In this document: positions 44,896-55,795 of the stretch, one piece after another
Layout: every line of letters starts with the position of its first letter
Position numbering within the stretch: the stretch's first letter is position 1
DNA from: Rhodosporidiobolus odoratus
Taxonomy: Eukaryota > Basidiomycota > Microbotryomycetes > Sporidiobolales > Sporidiobolaceae
DNA length: 64,000 nucleotides
Assembly (NCBI GenBank): GCA_034387635.1
Contig: JAOANU010000001.1
Location: 310,001-374,000, forward strand
Direction: 5' to 3'
The notes under the pieces: generated by a model
Databases searched by the model: none
What the model saw: only the letters and a program-made list of their open reading frames with translations
Told to the model about the DNA's origin: nothing
Made by a program: the position numbers and the translations under genes

Positions 44896-46596
44896 TTAAT
44901 TGTCGTCCTCCGACTCTACCTCAGCCTCCAGAGCCAACTTCCTCTCGCCCTCTTGCTTGACAAACCGAGCCAACCTCAACTCGGCCTCGAGGAGCTGAAT
45001 CTGAAGTTCAAGCAGCTGGGGGGTGTCGGTTTCGCGCGGTAGGTCCTCATCGTAGGGTTCGGCCTCGTCCTCGTCCTCATTCTCTGCCTCACTGTCTCCA
45101 CCCATCTCAGCACGCCCGGCGTCGACCGTTCTGACCGCACCCTCTTCCCCGATCTTGTGCTCAGCCTCAGCAGCGGCAACAACAGGAACCCCCGAAAACA
45201 CCTCGAAAACACTCCTGCTCCTCTTTCTCCCGCCTCGCTGATTGAGCTTCAACTCGGCTAGTACCGTCGCGAGTTGCTCGCTGTGCTCGGAAGTCGGAGT
45301 TGAGAGTATAGGCACGATGGCGGGGGAGGAGACGGAGATGCCGTCGAGAGTGAGGGGGAGAGGGTTGGACGGGGCGGAGGCATACTGAGCTTCGACATCG
45401 GCTGCTTCGGCGACGATACTCGCGACGGCGTCGGTGGAGAGAGAGATGAAGTCGGCGTTGCGGATCGAGACTGATTCGAGGCTGCTGATGGAGGATTCGG
45501 AACAAGAGTCAAGTGAGGCCAGGGCGAAGGATTCGTGGTCGTCCTCGATTTCCTCCTCAACCTCGTTCTCCTCCTCCGCAAGCGCCTCTGTTTCCATCGA
45601 CGGTGTGAGAGGTACCGCCTCGTGCGCCTGCTCGATAGCCTGCACACGAGCCAACATCTCCCTGATCATTCCTTCGAAATGCGAGACCAACGGGGCGGCG
45701 GAAGTAGAGGACTCGACCTCGACGGGCCCGCGGTTGAATGCCTTGTAAGTCTGAGGATCGACGAGGAACAAGCGGCCTTGATGGTCGACGAGAGGAGGCA
45801 TGCCGAGGAACTCGCAATCGGCGATGTAACCGCGGTGGTCGACCAGGGGAGGGAGGTCCGAGAAGTCGTCGGTACAGATGGAGGAGACCTGGACGGGCGC
45901 GAAAGTGCTCGACCTAGCCGCACCAGAGTCGGAGTTGGTCTGACGAGGGTGGAAGGTGACGCCGTTCTGGTAGTACAGGGTGCCATGCTGGTCGACGAGA
46001 GGCGGGATGTAGCCAGCAAGGTGGAGAGCCTGGACGTCCTCGACGGGCTCGGCGTCATCTTGCTCCCCAGGTGTAGCTATAAAGTTGTGGATGACCTGAA
46101 CGAGGGGATTGACAAGGCTGGTGGACTTTTGCTGAGAGCGTAGGAGAGAAAGGACAATGTCGGTCTTGTCCTCAACGCGCTTGAGGTGCTTCTGGTGGTC
46201 GTCGAGCCTCTGTATGACCTTGGCGACGGTGTCAACCAGCTGATACAGGAGAAGGGACGTGAAGCAGAGGAGTCAGCCGTACCCCTGTGAGACAACCCAG
46301 TTGAAAAGCGAATTCACCTGTTTGTGCTCGTGGTCGCGGTCGAAGGACAGATCAGTCTGCGCCGATCGCTCTTGCTTCCGGTCCTGTCGGGAGCTAGGCT
46401 TTTCCCGAGCACGGTCAACACACGTTGTCCTCGAGGGCGGGAAAAGAAGAGGCATTACTACACACACCTTTTCCTGCGCTGCATTCTGCCTCTGCGAGCG
46501 AGAAGCTTCCTCCCAGGCCCTAAACTGAGGCTCAGTCTGCGCCATTATGGCGAGATACGCGGCGGTATTGAGGTTGACCGTGGCCAAGGAAAACAT
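44896..46596 (-). CDS. Coiled-coil protein with PPLVDxxG repeats
   Basis: Unknown function. Start ATG 46596 (MFSLATVNLNTAAY); MAQTEPQFRAWEEA at 46545 is an alternative. Exon 1 is helical and Gln-rich (EEASRSQRQNAAQEK). A second exon and a third with LVDTVAKVIQRLDDHQKHLK and RVEDKTDIVLSLLRSQQKS are probably coiled coil. Then three copies of a motif occur: GYIPPLVDQHGTLYY (about 46025), SDLPPLVDHRGYIAD (about 45855) and GMPPLVDHQGRLFLVD (about 45800). An acidic region (45600-45540), an Ala/Val-rich part and a Glu/Asp-rich region follow. A C-terminal helix LLELQIQLLEAELRLARFVK ends EVESEDDN at 44896. No signal peptide. The repeats may be a small repeated beta-hairpin (inference). Confidence 0.75.
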
Positions 46597-47022
46597 GGCG
46601 AGTGACCGACGAGAAAAGAAGAATGGGGATTGTCGCGTTGACGATGAGTAGGCTCAGAGAGGGACTTATTCTGCAGGCGAGAGCTGTGAAGTCGAGTGTA
46701 AAGGAAGAGAAGCAGGACCAGCCTGGGACACCCCCCTCAAATACCGCCCCATGTCTTCGGCAAACAAACAGATGATTGACTGAACGAGTTGTCAGAGCTG
46801 GTCGAGAACCTACCGGTGACGAGGATCGGGCCAAGCAAGCTGTGAACGGCGTACACTGCTGTCGCAGTTGTTTCTCGAACGTCAGAGGGTCGCGAGCATG
46901 CCGGAGCGGGAGAAGAACCGGGAGGCTGTCGTCTTCCGTTCGAGTCGGGCCCTTCTCGTTGGGATCGCCTGTGCTCGTCTTGCAAATCTTACGTATACCA
47001 ATGGGGCCGTCGAAAATTGTCA
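46597..47022. other. Intergenic between the coiled-coil gene and PSD
   Basis: Promoter of the PPLVD-repeat gene and 3' flank of the decarboxylase. Nothing else is visible. Confidence 0.5.
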
Positions 47023-49267
47023 TTACGGTGCGACCCATGTACCAATCCTCTCCCCGACCTGCCGGAAAAACAGCACGAAACAATGTCAGTCTTAGGGAGC
47101 GCGAGTGCGCCAACTCTCGAAACCACGTCAGGTCATCAGAGGCAATTTGTGTGATACGTACCTTGACCAGCGTCTCCACCTGCACCCCTTCCGCGTTCTC
47201 CCCCTTCGAGTTCCGCAATAAATCCGCGTCCCACTTGACCGTCCTAGCTGGGAAGACGGCGATGACGGTACTTCCGCCGTAGGCTGCAAGAGACACGTAA
47301 TCAGAGACTGTACCTAAGAAAGCCGAAAAGGAAATCGCGCACCGAAATAACCCAACTCGTCTCCCCTCTTCACCGCTTTGCCCTCCTTCTTTGTCTGCCT
47401 AATACTAGCTACTAGCAGCGCTCCTACCTGCACATACGCGACGGGAATTTGCTTGCGCTGAGAAGGGTCGGAGATGGCAGGGTTGATGGTATGCAATGTC
47501 GTGACTGCAGAGGAAGAAAAGGATTAACGCCACACGAGATCGAGGGAAACTCCTAGGATGACAGTCAAAGTACTCACCATCGCGCTTATTCTCGGTGAAG
47601 ACGTCGAAGCGCTTGTCTCGCACAATCATCGAGTTGACAGTCTGAAAGCAAGAAGAAAAAAGAGAAAGACGCGGTCAGACTTCCGCAATTGTCGCCTTCT
47701 GTTTGTAGCTGCGAAGGTGGCAGGAATAGGTCTTACGTAGTAGACTCCCGGTATGTGCTTCGTCTCCCCGACCACGCAGGCTATCGGCGTGTGAAACCGG
47801 TGGTAATCTGCTGGTGCCAGACGGAAAATGGCAACGCTGCCGTTCTTGAGATCTGAAGCTAAGGAGGCATCTCGCAGCAACGTTTCGAGCGTGAAGTGAC
47901 GGCCCTGCGGTGGTGAATCGAGAGGACGACCATGAGCCTAAGGCTCGCCAAGCTGGTCAAAGAGAATTACCCACCTTGACCCACAGCTTCTTTGTACTGT
48001 CGACGCTGTCGAAGACGGTCAGCCGGCAGTCTGCAGCGCTCGAGATGACGGTGGCGTCGTCGGGCGAAGCTATTGGTCGGGCATCTGGTCGAAGTTTGCG
48101 ATAGAAGAAATGGTTCAGGGTCGGGTAGTCGGCAAGGTTGGGTTTAAGGAGGTCGTCGGTTTTGACTGTACAGGCGGAGGGCTTCAGTTCAGTCTGTTGA
48201 CGAGTTAGCGGAGAAGGAATGGCTGAGAGGCGGTCTACTCGACAGCGTGGTGCAGGGAACTATGAAAGAAAAGGTGGAGCAGAGACTCACTGTCGTAGGC
48301 ATCAACAAAGTGCTGTATCCGCTCGAGTGCATGTCGTGGATTGTCGAATTTCTTGCCTGTAAGGGTAACTTACAAGTCAATTGCGTGTCGGTACAAGGGT
48401 TTATATACAACCCGATGGACGAAGCGGCTTACCTTCCTTCTCGGACCACTTCTTGAAGGTCTGCCAGGACCAGCATCCAGCTGGTCAGTCAAGAGCGGAC
48501 AAGCCTTGAAATGAGGGGCAAGCTCACATTCTCGACGACCTTGCTCCGAACTATCCGCCCTTGGGTTAGGCCGTGATAAAGCAGCCTCATGCCTATCCGT
48601 GTGGTCAAAGGCATACGCTGTAGCGGAAGAGACGTCAGCTGATATGGTCTCACTGCGGTCCGAAAGACTAGGGAACGCACCTCGAGCGCAACATCCTCGT
48701 CACCTAGTGCTCCATGATCTCCTTTTCTCCGTCGGATGGCGACCAGCACTCCCGCATGCGCTTTCACCTCTTCCTGCGCACATTGCCTCTAGTCAGTCCT
48801 CCGCGATCGAGGGGCACGGGGAAAAGGGGGAGAAAGAGTAGACGACATACAAGAACAAAAGTCGGATGTTTCGACAGCACGACCAAATGTCCCGATTTTC
48901 CATCGTTGACGTGCGGTTCTTCCTCAACCTTTCCTTCATCCTCCCAAACGTCTCGTCCGTCATCCTCCCATGCGTCTCGTCCGTCATCTTGCACCCCGAG
49001 CGCGCTGTCCCGCCGCGATAACCGCTTCCCGGTCAGAGGTTGATGCTCTTCAAGGTCAAGTAAAGGCTGCGAGCTGCGAGAGAAGAGTGGTGTCGGTGGC
49101 GTGGCGCTACTGCCACTGGACTTGGGCTTGTCGGAGAAGGGTAGAGCGGCTGATGAAACGGAGGCGGAGGCGGCTTGTCGTTGAAGAGGATGGAGAGCGG
49201 CGGCAGGCGGCGGAGGCAGTGGAGGGAGTCCGCTATGTGCTATCGTCAGGTGCTGCTGATCTCTCAT
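47023..49267 (-). CDS. PSD2: Phosphatidylserine decarboxylase, PSD2-type (GGST)
   Basis: Pyruvoyl enzyme making phosphatidylethanolamine from phosphatidylserine. Start ATG 49267 (MRDQQHLTIAHSGLPPLP). A Pro/Ser-rich leader contains an 8-residue repeat (DDGRDAWE, DDGRDVWE). PSD core: RMPLTTRIGMRLLYHGL, KPNLADYPTLNHFFYRKLRP, ISSAADCRLTVFDSV, LWVKGRHFTLETLL. The catalytic segment YHRFHTPI follows, then IPGVYY, LHTINPAI and VQVGALLVASI. The self-cleavage site is AYGGSTVIAVFP: the Ser of GGST becomes the pyruvoyl group. GGST is typical of PSD2-class enzymes and LGST of mitochondrial PSD1. The final exon adds VGERIGTWVAP with the stop at 47023. There is no obvious mitochondrial presequence, so Golgi/endosomal location is inferred. 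Seven or more introns. Confidence 0.9.
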
Positions 49268-49700
49268 GGCTTGATGTACGACAGCGGTGGCGTCGGCGAG
49301 GTGCAGGATCGGGAGGCGTATTAAGTGATACCGGCCAGTCCGCGGAGTGGATTGGTCGAACCGAAGGTTGAGCGAAGACCAGAACGGCGGATCGCTCGGC
49401 TGCTCCCTTGAGATTGACAAGCCCGCTGACCTTTGCAGGCGTGTCGTTCCGGCTTTCCGACCGGCCCAGCAGGACGAGCAATGGGAGGCTTCCTTCGCTC
49501 CCATCTCGACCTTCTCAACTGCGTCTCTCAGTGCTTTGTGGCTGCCCGGCCTCGAGTTACTGCTCCTGCTTACGAGTTGTGTGCAGCATGATGTACAGTG
49601 CTCACGCCTGCGCAAAGTCCACAACCTCAGGCGCGCATGCCATCGAAGAAGGATGAAAACAACAGCACCTTTTTTCAGCCCTTTACAACAAATGCTCAAG
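49268..49700. other. Intergenic between PSD and WDR70
   Basis: Upstream region of PSD and 3' flank of WDR70. Open frames here are non-coding by composition. Confidence 0.5.
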
Positions 49701-52442
49701 CTACTTCTTCCCCTCCCCGCCCCCTTCCGCTCCTTCCTCTTCCGGTCTGTTGTCGAATACCGCCTTAGGCTGCGTCTTAGCCCAAGCTTTAGTCCAGGTG
49801 TTGTCTTCTGGATCTGCAGTGGCGTATTTGAGAAGTGCTTCACGAGGCTGCGCGGACGGATCGTGGAAGGGCAAGGGGAGAAGGAAGCGAGAGAATTAGA
49901 ACTCTTGTAGGAATGGAGGAAGGAAGGAAGGACGGAAGAAGGAAGGACACAGGGTTAGTGGGGAAACGGAGACGTACGTCGACATCCCGGAGCGTGTTGC
50001 GCACGAGACCTTGCACGACGTGCTGCGTCGCGGCAGCTCCGATGCGACCACCTTTTCCAGGTCCAGTGACGGGCGGGACTGAGTACGGTGAAGGCATCGA
50101 TCGCAAAAAGCGGAAGAGGACAAGACGTCAGCGACAAGTACACACACACGCAGCAGCGCGAGAGGTACGGCAGATCCAAATGAATCGCGAAAAAGAGAAG
50201 GTGGACGAAGAGAGTAGGAACAGCCAGAGGCGAAACTCACGGGGCTTCATCGTCTTCTGCCCATCCATCCTCTCCCTCTCCCTCTTCCTCTTTCCACCTC
50301 TACCACCCGCGCTAACCCCGCCTCCATCGTCCTTAAACATAGGTAAGCTGTGCGGCGCAATGATTGGTCGATCCAGTTCTGTTCCCGAATGAGTGAAGTC
50401 GTCGATTTGAGGGCGTTTTGTTGGTCGAGTGATGGAGAGGAGGACGCCTTTGAGGGAGAGTGAGGGTGAGTAGAGGACGTGAATTGAGCCGGCGGATGTA
50501 GAGGCGAGGATCTGGTCGTCGGCCCCGATGGTCAGCTGGGTGGGTAAGGTGACGTGCGGGAGAATGGACGAACCTGGTTGATCTTGGGGTGCCAAAGCAC
50601 CTTGACGACGCTATAGTCACTGATCTCGATTTTCCGAACCGTCTCCAGCGTTTCCGAATTAAGCACAACAACCTTCCCCTTCCCCTTCACGCCGGTCGAT
50701 TCCTCCTCTGCGCTGCCTGTTCCAGACACAACGCCCGCTTTAGATCCAGCAGTACCAGTGAGGATGTATCGTCCGGAGGGAGAGAAGATGAGGTTTGTTT
50801 CTTGATTTAGGGAGGGAAGGGAAGTTGCGGAAGCGAGAGGGGTTTTGAGAGACTTGGGGTTCCAGACTGCAGGGAGAGAGTCAGGTCTACATAATTGTCT
50901 AGAGGTAGCACGCTGCGTCTGGTCGAGGACAGAGTGCGGACCGTCGATGCGGCGCGCGAGAGGAGCAAGTTAAAACGGCATAGGGTAACCACGCACGTTT
51001 GACCGTCCCATCCCCACCCCTCGTCGCGAACCTCTTTCCATCTGGACTCCAAGCCAACCCACTCGTCCAAGTCCCCTCCTCATGCCCCTTCTCCCCGGTA
51101 TAGTCCGACCTGTTGTACTTAGCCCCCGCCCCCGCTCTCCAGACATGTACCGAACCATCCTCCATGACCGCGGCAATCAACTTCCCATCAGGACTCCAGC
51201 TTCCGGTGGTAACTTTGGTTTTGCCACCTTTTCCGGGGGCCTTTGACCGGACTACTAGGACAGAGGTGGATTTCCGTCGGGCTGTGGTGGACCAGATTCG
51301 GAGGGAGGAATCGGAAGAGAGGGTTAGGAAAGTGGTGGGTTGGGTTGGATGCCATGAGACCGAAGTGACCGCCGCTACGTGGCCGCTGTGAACGCAATGT
51401 GTGAATCAGGCACTCGTAAAGCAAGGAGACGAAAGAGAAGAGGGGAGCGCACTCAGTGTTCCGCAAGTCACGGATGTACATGTCGCCTTTGTTGAACTCG
51501 CCACTGCAAGGTATTGTGAAATCAGCAGTATCCCTATACCTACGCGTCGACCTTTCGCTCCATAGCTTGAGCAATTCCAGAAGTCGAGGCCGTTCAGGCA
51601 CTGTAAGAGCAGATCAACGTACACTTCCGCGCCGTCTCGATCATACAGCTTGACCTCCGTGCTTCCATTAGCAACCAGAAACTCCGAGCCTGTCGAGTTC
51701 CACTGTACGTCCGTGACCTGCCCGGACAAAATACGGAACGGCGATCAGTATCCGGGTCGTCTGCGCGGGCCTCGAGCCGACGGTCCACAAGGCCCACAAC
51801 AGGCACGTAACCTCGAGGAGATGGCGTGCCCACGAACGCGACTTTCGCAAGCTTACCTGATGCCCAGCTCTCGCCTCGAACCCCCTGAAACTCTTCATTC
51901 CGCCTTCGCCGCCCTTCATCCCTCCAAAATCCCACAGCTTGACATCGTAGTCGTAACTGCCAGAAATGAGGCGTGCGCCGGACGGATCGAGGGAGAGGGC
52001 GGATACAGTCTGCGCACACAAGCTGAAGAAAGTGAGTAGGGGAGAAGGGGGAAAGAGGGGAAAGCTGGGAACGGACCTTGACGTGGTCCTTCATTTCTAC
52101 CTCGTGCGTGACTGGGAGTCGATCTACTTGATCGTCTCCATCATCCTCACCCTGGCCTTCATTGTCGACTTCGAGCCTGTCTCTCGGGACTTCGGCTCCA
52201 CCCCCTGCTGCTGCAGGATTCGCTCGCGCGGGCAAGGCTTCATCCGGGTGTTCGTTCGAGATGACGATGTTGCTCGGAGCGTCCTACGTGGAGCAATAGT
52301 GAGTTGATGAAGCGGCAGGACAAGAGATGGGGAAGCAGCGGACCTGTTTGCGTTTAGTTGCTTCGAGTTTGGAGAGGTCGACGGCCTTCTTCTGTGGTTG
52401 TTTCTTACCGAATGCGAGGGGTAAGCCAGTCTCGGAATCCAT
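49701..52442 (-). CDS. WDR70: WDR70-family WD40 protein
   Basis: Beta-propeller protein related to WDR70/Gastrulation-defective 1, linked in S. pombe and human to DNA-damage response and chromatin. Start ATG 52442 (MDSETGLPLAFGKKQPQKK). An acidic N-terminal region follows. WD repeats: TVSALSLDPSGARLISGSYD with YDVKLWDFGG, VTDVQWNSTGSEFLVANGS, FLTSSSDSSLRIW, GSWSPDGKLIAAVMEDGS with VHVWRAG, GLAWSPDGKRFATRGGDGTV, YILTGTAG, and ASTSAGSIHVLYSP. The tail carries GGRGGKRKRERE, a conserved end ATQHVVQGLVRNTLRD, intron, REALLKYATADPEDNTWTKA with WAKTQPKAVFDNRPEEE, stopping at 49701. The REAxLKYA...AxTQPKxVx ending is the family hallmark. About nine exons. Confidence 0.88.
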
Positions 52443-52667
52443 TAGCGTAGTGTAGGGACGAGAAGGGAGTAAACCAACTCATGATGAGAATCAAGTTGAT
52501 CAACAACAAGTCACTTACCACAACCGAGACAGGTTCTGAACTCTGTTACTGCTCGCCCAAACCACTTGAACAAACATACGAGCTCCATTCACGCTTGTCC
52601 GACCCGTTCGACCACCTCCCCGCCGCCACCTTCCTCCCCTAGTCGATCCGAAATCCCTTCGTCAGCG
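52443..52667. promoter_or_regulatory. Divergent promoter, WDR70 / small membrane protein
   Basis: 225 bp between the two ATGs. It is the shared upstream region; no specific element is recognised. Confidence 0.45.
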
Positions 52668-53370
52668 ATGTCAGCTCCCGGCGTCCCTCCCCTCGAGTCA
52701 AACTCAAAACTGTCCCTCGAAGAGATTGGTAGCGCAAACCGACGAGCTCAGATCGATGGTCAGTCCCCCCTCCCTCTTTTTACCTACTATTCTTAGTTCA
52801 ACAACCTATGATGAAACTGACGAGTGGTCATTGTAGGCGTCGTGACCGGTACCTGCGCAGGTTTTTTGGGCGGCTTCATCAGCTCAAAATTGCTTAGGCA
52901 AAGTAGGAATATAGGGTACGCCGTTTTCTTTACGTTGTCCGCGGTTGCCTCCTTGTCTATCCAGGCAAAGCAACAGTATGCCCTAGAGTGCATCACAGAT
53001 TCTGACGCAGTATCAGCCCTACAGGTTGCTATCCGGCATTCTGACCGGTTCCATCGTCGGGTTCGCCTTATTCTTGTTCTTTCTTCTGCTATTATCATTA
53101 TAGCTTGGCCCGTCTCTTGGTGCTCATCGCTTTCTCGTACACAGTTATCTCTTCACTCAAGAATCTCTCAAGCTGAATCTCGCCAAAGCGCACGCCTCTC
53201 ACGCGTCTCTACGATCTCACCTTTCCCCTACATTTACCTCTTCCTCCATGTCACTACGAGACGGGGAGAGGATCCCTCCCAAGACTTGGAATTTGAGCAA
53301 GAAAGAGGGAGGGGTCAACGGTCTGGAAGGGTTTGAGGACAAGTACGCGTCGACTAGGGGAGACCATTGA
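52668..53370 (+). CDS. Small protein with two Gly-rich membrane segments
   Basis: Unknown function. Start ATG 52668 (MSAPGVPPLESNSKLSLEEI). After an intron the frame continues GVVTGTCAGFLGGFISSKLL, a Gly-zipper-like membrane segment. RQSRNIG follows, then an intron spliced GG|G, then LLSGILTGSIVG, a second Gly-rich segment. The last splice I favour (donor GTTCGC near 53062, acceptor CACAG near 53143) leads to YLFTQESLKLNLAKAHASHA and a soluble tail ending EGFEDKYASTRGDH at 53370. Without that splice the frame would end soon after FLFFLLLLSL. Two GxxxG-rich hairpin helices resemble small inner-mitochondrial-membrane proteins, but I do not recognise the family. Confidence 0.6.
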
Positions 53371-53754
53371 GCCGCGAACTTCGACGGACGTTGTGGTCAC
53401 GATCCTGTGTACGCGGGGTGGGACGGCTTGGCGCTGTAAAGATGTAAGCGGACGCTGTTTCCTCTCTCGGACAAGTCTGCGCCTGTCTGCGCTTCGCTGC
53501 ATCTGTCTTTCCTATCCGCCTCTACTTCGTGCAAACTTCGTGATCTTCCTGCCCTTTGCGTCGCAGCACAGACTTCGTCTTCCGGAACATGCACTCGCGA
53601 CCTACTCAAGCGACGCGAAGCCTCCGGAAGACAACGCGGGCGAAGGCGGGTGCAGGGCAGCGCAGGTCCACTTCCGCGGCGGCGCGGAGTAGCACCGCCT
53701 TGCTTGGTCACCGCCTGTCATTCCTTGCGCTTGTGAGCTCCTTCCTTGCTCGCC
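53371..53754. other. Intergenic, upstream of family member D
   Basis: No gene recognised. Short open frames on both strands lack coding character. Confidence 0.5.
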
Positions 53755-55359
53755 ATGCCTCATGCCGTCGAACCGAATGCGCGTCGGCCGGCACCTCCGC
53801 GTCCGCCACGATCTCCTCCACCAAGCTCGAACGCCCTTATCTGGGTTCCGCACCCCATCTTCGCCTTGAACCAGTCCCTGACCACCCCAGCGCAAAATGC
53901 CGGCGCGCTGGTTACCGTGTTTGAGCGTGTTGCTCGTGAGGGATTAGGGAGACGTAGCGGGCGGTATAAAATCTTAGCGGCAGGTGCGCAGCTCAAAGCA
54001 ACTAGCAAAACCAGACATTCTTCCGATGTACCCGCTCTGATCCTTCTATCTTCTTTTCACGGCAGGGCTGTCGGCTTTGACCCTTCGCCTGCTTGCTTGT
54101 CATCGTGTTCACTCACTGCCCGCCGACGTTCTGTACCAGCTTGCGCAGCTCACTATGCCGACGAAAAATCTGATGAGTCACCGCCTATTCTCCTGCTTAC
54201 GCCACGTAGCTGACTTGCCTTGTGCTTTCCTCACCCAGTAGAGGTTGTCATCGAGCCTAAAGATGAGATCATCGAGGAACATCTAGATAACGTACGGTCT
54301 CGGCTCGAGCGTGATTTTCAGAACCGCGAGGTGCGAGAATCATTTTTCGTCTGGTGTATACTGCTCCTGACGTCAGCTGACATCCTTCGCAAACAGATGA
54401 CGCGAGGCTTCTATGGCAACCGGGACATCATCACTCAAACGTACCCGGTCAACCCGTGGGACTTTCCCGCAACCTGTTACCGGCTGATCATCGCTAACAC
54501 GGATCCCCAACAGATCGGTCCCATCTCACGTACACTACCATCTGGATGTCTCGCCCCTTCAATTTCCCGTCTTTCTGCCGACCGTCCTCTGGAAACACGC
54601 CGATAAAATCCCTGTCGTCACCGCCGCCAATGAGCTGGACATTCCCGCAGAGAAACCTTCGCTCGCCCTCGTGGCTGGGCTCATCACCTACGCCGACGAG
54701 CTGTCAAAGTCAGGAGCTCTACAGAACCACGACAGACGCTTCCGGGCCGCCTTGTGCGTGCGTTACGCCATAACAGCAAGAAACCTTGCTATGGGACTAT
54801 CCGGGTCGGCATACCATCCTCTCCAACTGACTGTCGCCGACTGGGATCAAGCAGTTGCGTTGCTGTTCACGGAGTCGACTTACCGAACGACAGTGCACAA
54901 GCTCGTGAAGGGCCTCACGGGTGCAGAAGCAAAGTGGGCAGGCGGCCGTCACTTTAACTGCTCGGTGCCAAGGGCGGCTGTAGATCCTGCGCACCTCAAT
55001 GATGCGCTTGCTATTGCGGTTGAGGCATATGAGGACGCTTTCACAGAGGTGCGGGTGTTGCTCAGAGTACGTCCTGTAGCACCTTGTCTCGTTGGTGTAA
55101 TAACTGACCTTCCCAAATCTCTGTTTGTGATTCCTCTGTTCTCGTTTCTTTCTCTCGCCAGCGATCTTATCCCGAGTATCTCTATGTGAGTCTCTCCTCA
55201 CCTCGCTCACGACACCCAGCGCCTAACCATGCACGTGGATAGGGACGCACCTCGCAACAAGCCCCAAGGTCATCACAACGCTCTCTGGCCAAGTCGTTCA
55301 TGCCGCAGGCGAGGAGGCGAACTGTGTTGGGCCGTGTAGGGGTGTTGCGCAGCATATAG
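53755..55359 (+). CDS. D, complete member of the multicopy family
   Basis: Function unknown. Start ATG 53755 (MPHAVEPNARRPAPPRPP), Pro-rich leader as in F. M1: FALNQSLTTPAQNAGALVTV, FERV, ending LAAG. M2: GLSALTLRLLACHRVHSLPA. M3: VEVVIEPKDEIIEEHLDNV, then a charged helix. M4: TRGFYGNRDIITQT. M5: VHYHLDVSPLQFPVFLP, ALVAGLITYADELSKSGAL, RRFRAALCVRYAITARNLA, ADWDQAVALLFTESTY, VEAYEDAFTEVRVLLR. M6: RSYPEYLY. M7: SSQRSLAKSFMPQARRRTVL, ending VGVLRSI at 55359. Six or seven introns of 55-100 nt, all with GT-AG ends. The C-terminus V-[AG]-V-[LM]-[RC]-[SG]-[MI] is shared with C0, C1 and F. Neighbour of copy E in the same orientation. Confidence 0.72.
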
Positions 55360-55795
55360 AAGGTAGACGACGAGCTGTGCGTTACAACGTCCGGGCTGTC
55401 CCTGTTTGAACCCTTCCGGGTTTCGATCCCGCTTGAATGAGCCGCGACTGAATTCCTTCGCTTTCACTCGTCTCGTCACCGCGGCGCTTCCTTTGGTCGC
55501 CGCCGTTCGTATGCCTGAACCGCCTTCCGGGTTTCGATCCCGCTTGAATGAGCCGCGACTGAATTCCTTCGCTTTCACTCGTCTCGCCACCGCGGCGCTT
55601 CCTTTGGTTGCCGCCGTTCGTATGCCTGAACCGCGAAGTCGGGGAGCTATTCTGTCTGTTGCTGTCCGCGGTCAAAACGCGGTGGACGTGAGCGGGGTAC
55701 AAGATCCGGCGCGGCAGCATAGCCCGCGCAGGCCCTGGCCGTGAAGGGCCGCGCTACCGCCAAGCGCTGAGCTGCAGCTACTCGTCCTTCGTTGA
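55360..55795. other. Spacer between D and E with a 111-bp tandem duplication
   Basis: Contains the tandem repeat below; otherwise nothing recognisable. Confidence 0.6.
55412..55633. repeat. 111-bp direct tandem duplication, two copies
   Basis: Copies 55412-55522 and 55523-55633 differ at two positions that I can see. The unit length is 37 codons, so frames on both strands stay open through both copies. It sits between family genes D and E, and no family module lies inside it. Confidence 0.92.

Noticed and set aside
55382..55744. 112-codon frames with a 37-residue repeat on both strands
   Set aside because: Explained by the 111-bp tandem duplication; no start context or family similarity.
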